Origin: Gonium pectorale
Lineage: Eukaryota; Chlorophyta; Chlorophyceae; Chlamydomonadales; Volvocaceae
Reading direction: 5' to 3'
Assembly: GCA_001584585.1 (NCBI GenBank)
Contig: LSYV01000033.1
Location: 531,220-562,384 of the forward strand
Length of the DNA stretch: 31,165 bases
Shown here: piece after piece, positions 30,241 through 31,165 of the stretch
Layout: every line of letters starts with the position of its first letter
Numbering within the stretch: the first letter of the stretch is position 1
Notes under the pieces: generated by a model
What the model was told of the DNA's origin: nothing
The model's database searches: none
What the model saw: the letters and a program-made list of their open reading frames with translations, nothing else
Translations under genes and position numbers: made by a program

Positions 30241-31165
30241 GACCAGCTCCCAGGACTGGCTTCTGAGCTGGCCTCTGAGCTTGCCGTGTGTCATCGTCCT
30301 GTCGCAATCAGCAATACTTAGTTGGGGCATGATGCTCCTGGCAGGTTGTTTTGAGCGCGATGTGGCGGCGATTGGATCTTGCGAAGGATTGGACAGGTGC
30401 AACAGGTGACCCAGCGCGGATCGCATTTGGGAAGTCGTGCGGTGAAATGTGGCATGCTCAGGGCATGCCTTCAACGCCCTAGCCGCGCGCGCAACTACCT
30501 CGAGTACTGGGCAGGAAGTGCTTTTGGCAATGTCGCGAGCTAACCAGGGTAGTTTGTGGCCACCACCTTGGTGGACGTTGTGGCCACCAACTTGGTGGGA
30601 ACTTCGCCTCCCACAGTACGCGCTCCCCCAATAAGCCAGCTAAGCCTCTCAATAAAGTACTATCATCATATACTTCGCTGTGTGGGATCATACGAAGAGT
30701 AAGATACCTCCCCACATAGCAAACCAGCAAAGGTACCACTAACGGTCGCTGCAGCTGTCAATATAAAGAAATGCTGTATCGATCATCCCCAAAATATATC
30801 AATCAGGAGCCGATTTACGAAGTGCGGCCCCGCCATGGCATTATTTGGCGGGAAATGGCGCAGGCTCGCGGCTTCTCGGGCTACCAGCAAGCGATACATT
30901 TGCATTCCTATTGTGGAAACAAGGTCAATAGCCAGCCCGATGCGTTCGGGGGCGCGTCGGGCGGCCGGGGGCCGCGGGTTACGCCGCATGCTCTCGCGGC
31001 CGTCACCGCAATGCCTGTCTGCCCCCTTATTCCCTCGTGTGTGCCAGAGAGCAGCGTGGCTACGGGGATCGTGGGGGCGGGTTGCGCAACCTGGCCCACG
31101 CATGTTGGACATGATCGTGAGGAAGGGCGCGGTATTGCGGGCAGGGTTTCCATGCCCAATGCCCA
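30241..31165. other. Right end of window, no gene recognised
   Basis: Composition becomes AT-richer between 30640 and 30900 (ctcaataaagtactatcatcatata, caatataaagaaatg, aaaatatatcaatc), as in intergenic or promoter DNA. The last 250 bp are GC-rich again, with short ORFs only. Apart from the palindromic duplication at 30554-30601 nothing specific is seen. Confidence 0.5.
30554..30601. repeat. 24-bp tandem duplication, each copy with a 15-bp palindrome
   Basis: Two 24-bp copies (30554-30577 and 30578-30601) each centre on CCACCAMCTTGGTGG. The second (30584-30598) is a perfect inverted repeat around one central base, and the first (30560-30574) is off by one position. Each could form a small hairpin or bind a dimeric factor. 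Confidence 0.88.

Overview
The window is nuclear DNA of a green alga, most likely volvocine (Chlamydomonas-like). The grounds are high GC with very high GC at third codon positions, many short introns with GTGCG/GTGAG/GTGGG donors and GCAG acceptors, long Ala/Gly/Ser/Pro low-complexity inserts inside conserved proteins, TGTAA polyadenylation signals, and a leucine-rich ankyrin protein with 'WLRQRGCPWG'-type repeats. No tRNA, rRNA, CRISPR array or intact transposon was recognised. One assembly gap of about 300 N lies at 17613-17915.

Layout from left to right: (1) 1-3265, minus strand, five visible exons of CDC123, an ATP-grasp assembly factor for translation initiation factor eIF2; the 3' end lies outside the window. 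(2) 3498-8503, plus strand, eight exons of a sarcosine-oxidase-like (DAO family) flavoprotein that shares a 232-bp divergent promoter region with CDC123. (3) 8504-9786, no gene seen. (4) 9787-10167 and 10445-12121, minus strand, a short and a long ankyrin-type ORF of the algal F-box-like/ankyrin family. (5) 13453-14662, minus strand, a two-exon gene with a mitochondrial-type presequence and a very basic C-terminus. (6) 15622-18371, plus strand, a three-exon coiled-coil protein whose second intron contains the assembly gap. (7) 19620 to about 27037, plus strand, a fourteen-exon family A DNA polymerase of the theta/nu type with all three catalytic motifs but no visible helicase domain. (8) About 27-31.2 kb, no complete gene, but several coding-like segments, including two phase-0 exons of what looks like a membrane protein, and short tandem repeats.

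These are independent nuclear genes with no operon logic: translation-factor assembly, amine/imino-acid oxidation, protein-protein scaffolding, an organellar protein, a coiled-coil protein and a DNA repair polymerase. The most notable items are the helicase-less Pol theta-like gene with duplicated acidic Trp/Leu motifs in its disordered N-terminus, the flavoprotein with altered cofactor motifs and an insert in its C-terminal FAD motif, the inverted repeats flanking the gap, a dispersed 41-bp repeat, and the unresolved 28-30 kb region. All gene models are hand-spliced from the sequence; exon borders follow consensus and reading phase and have no transcript support here.
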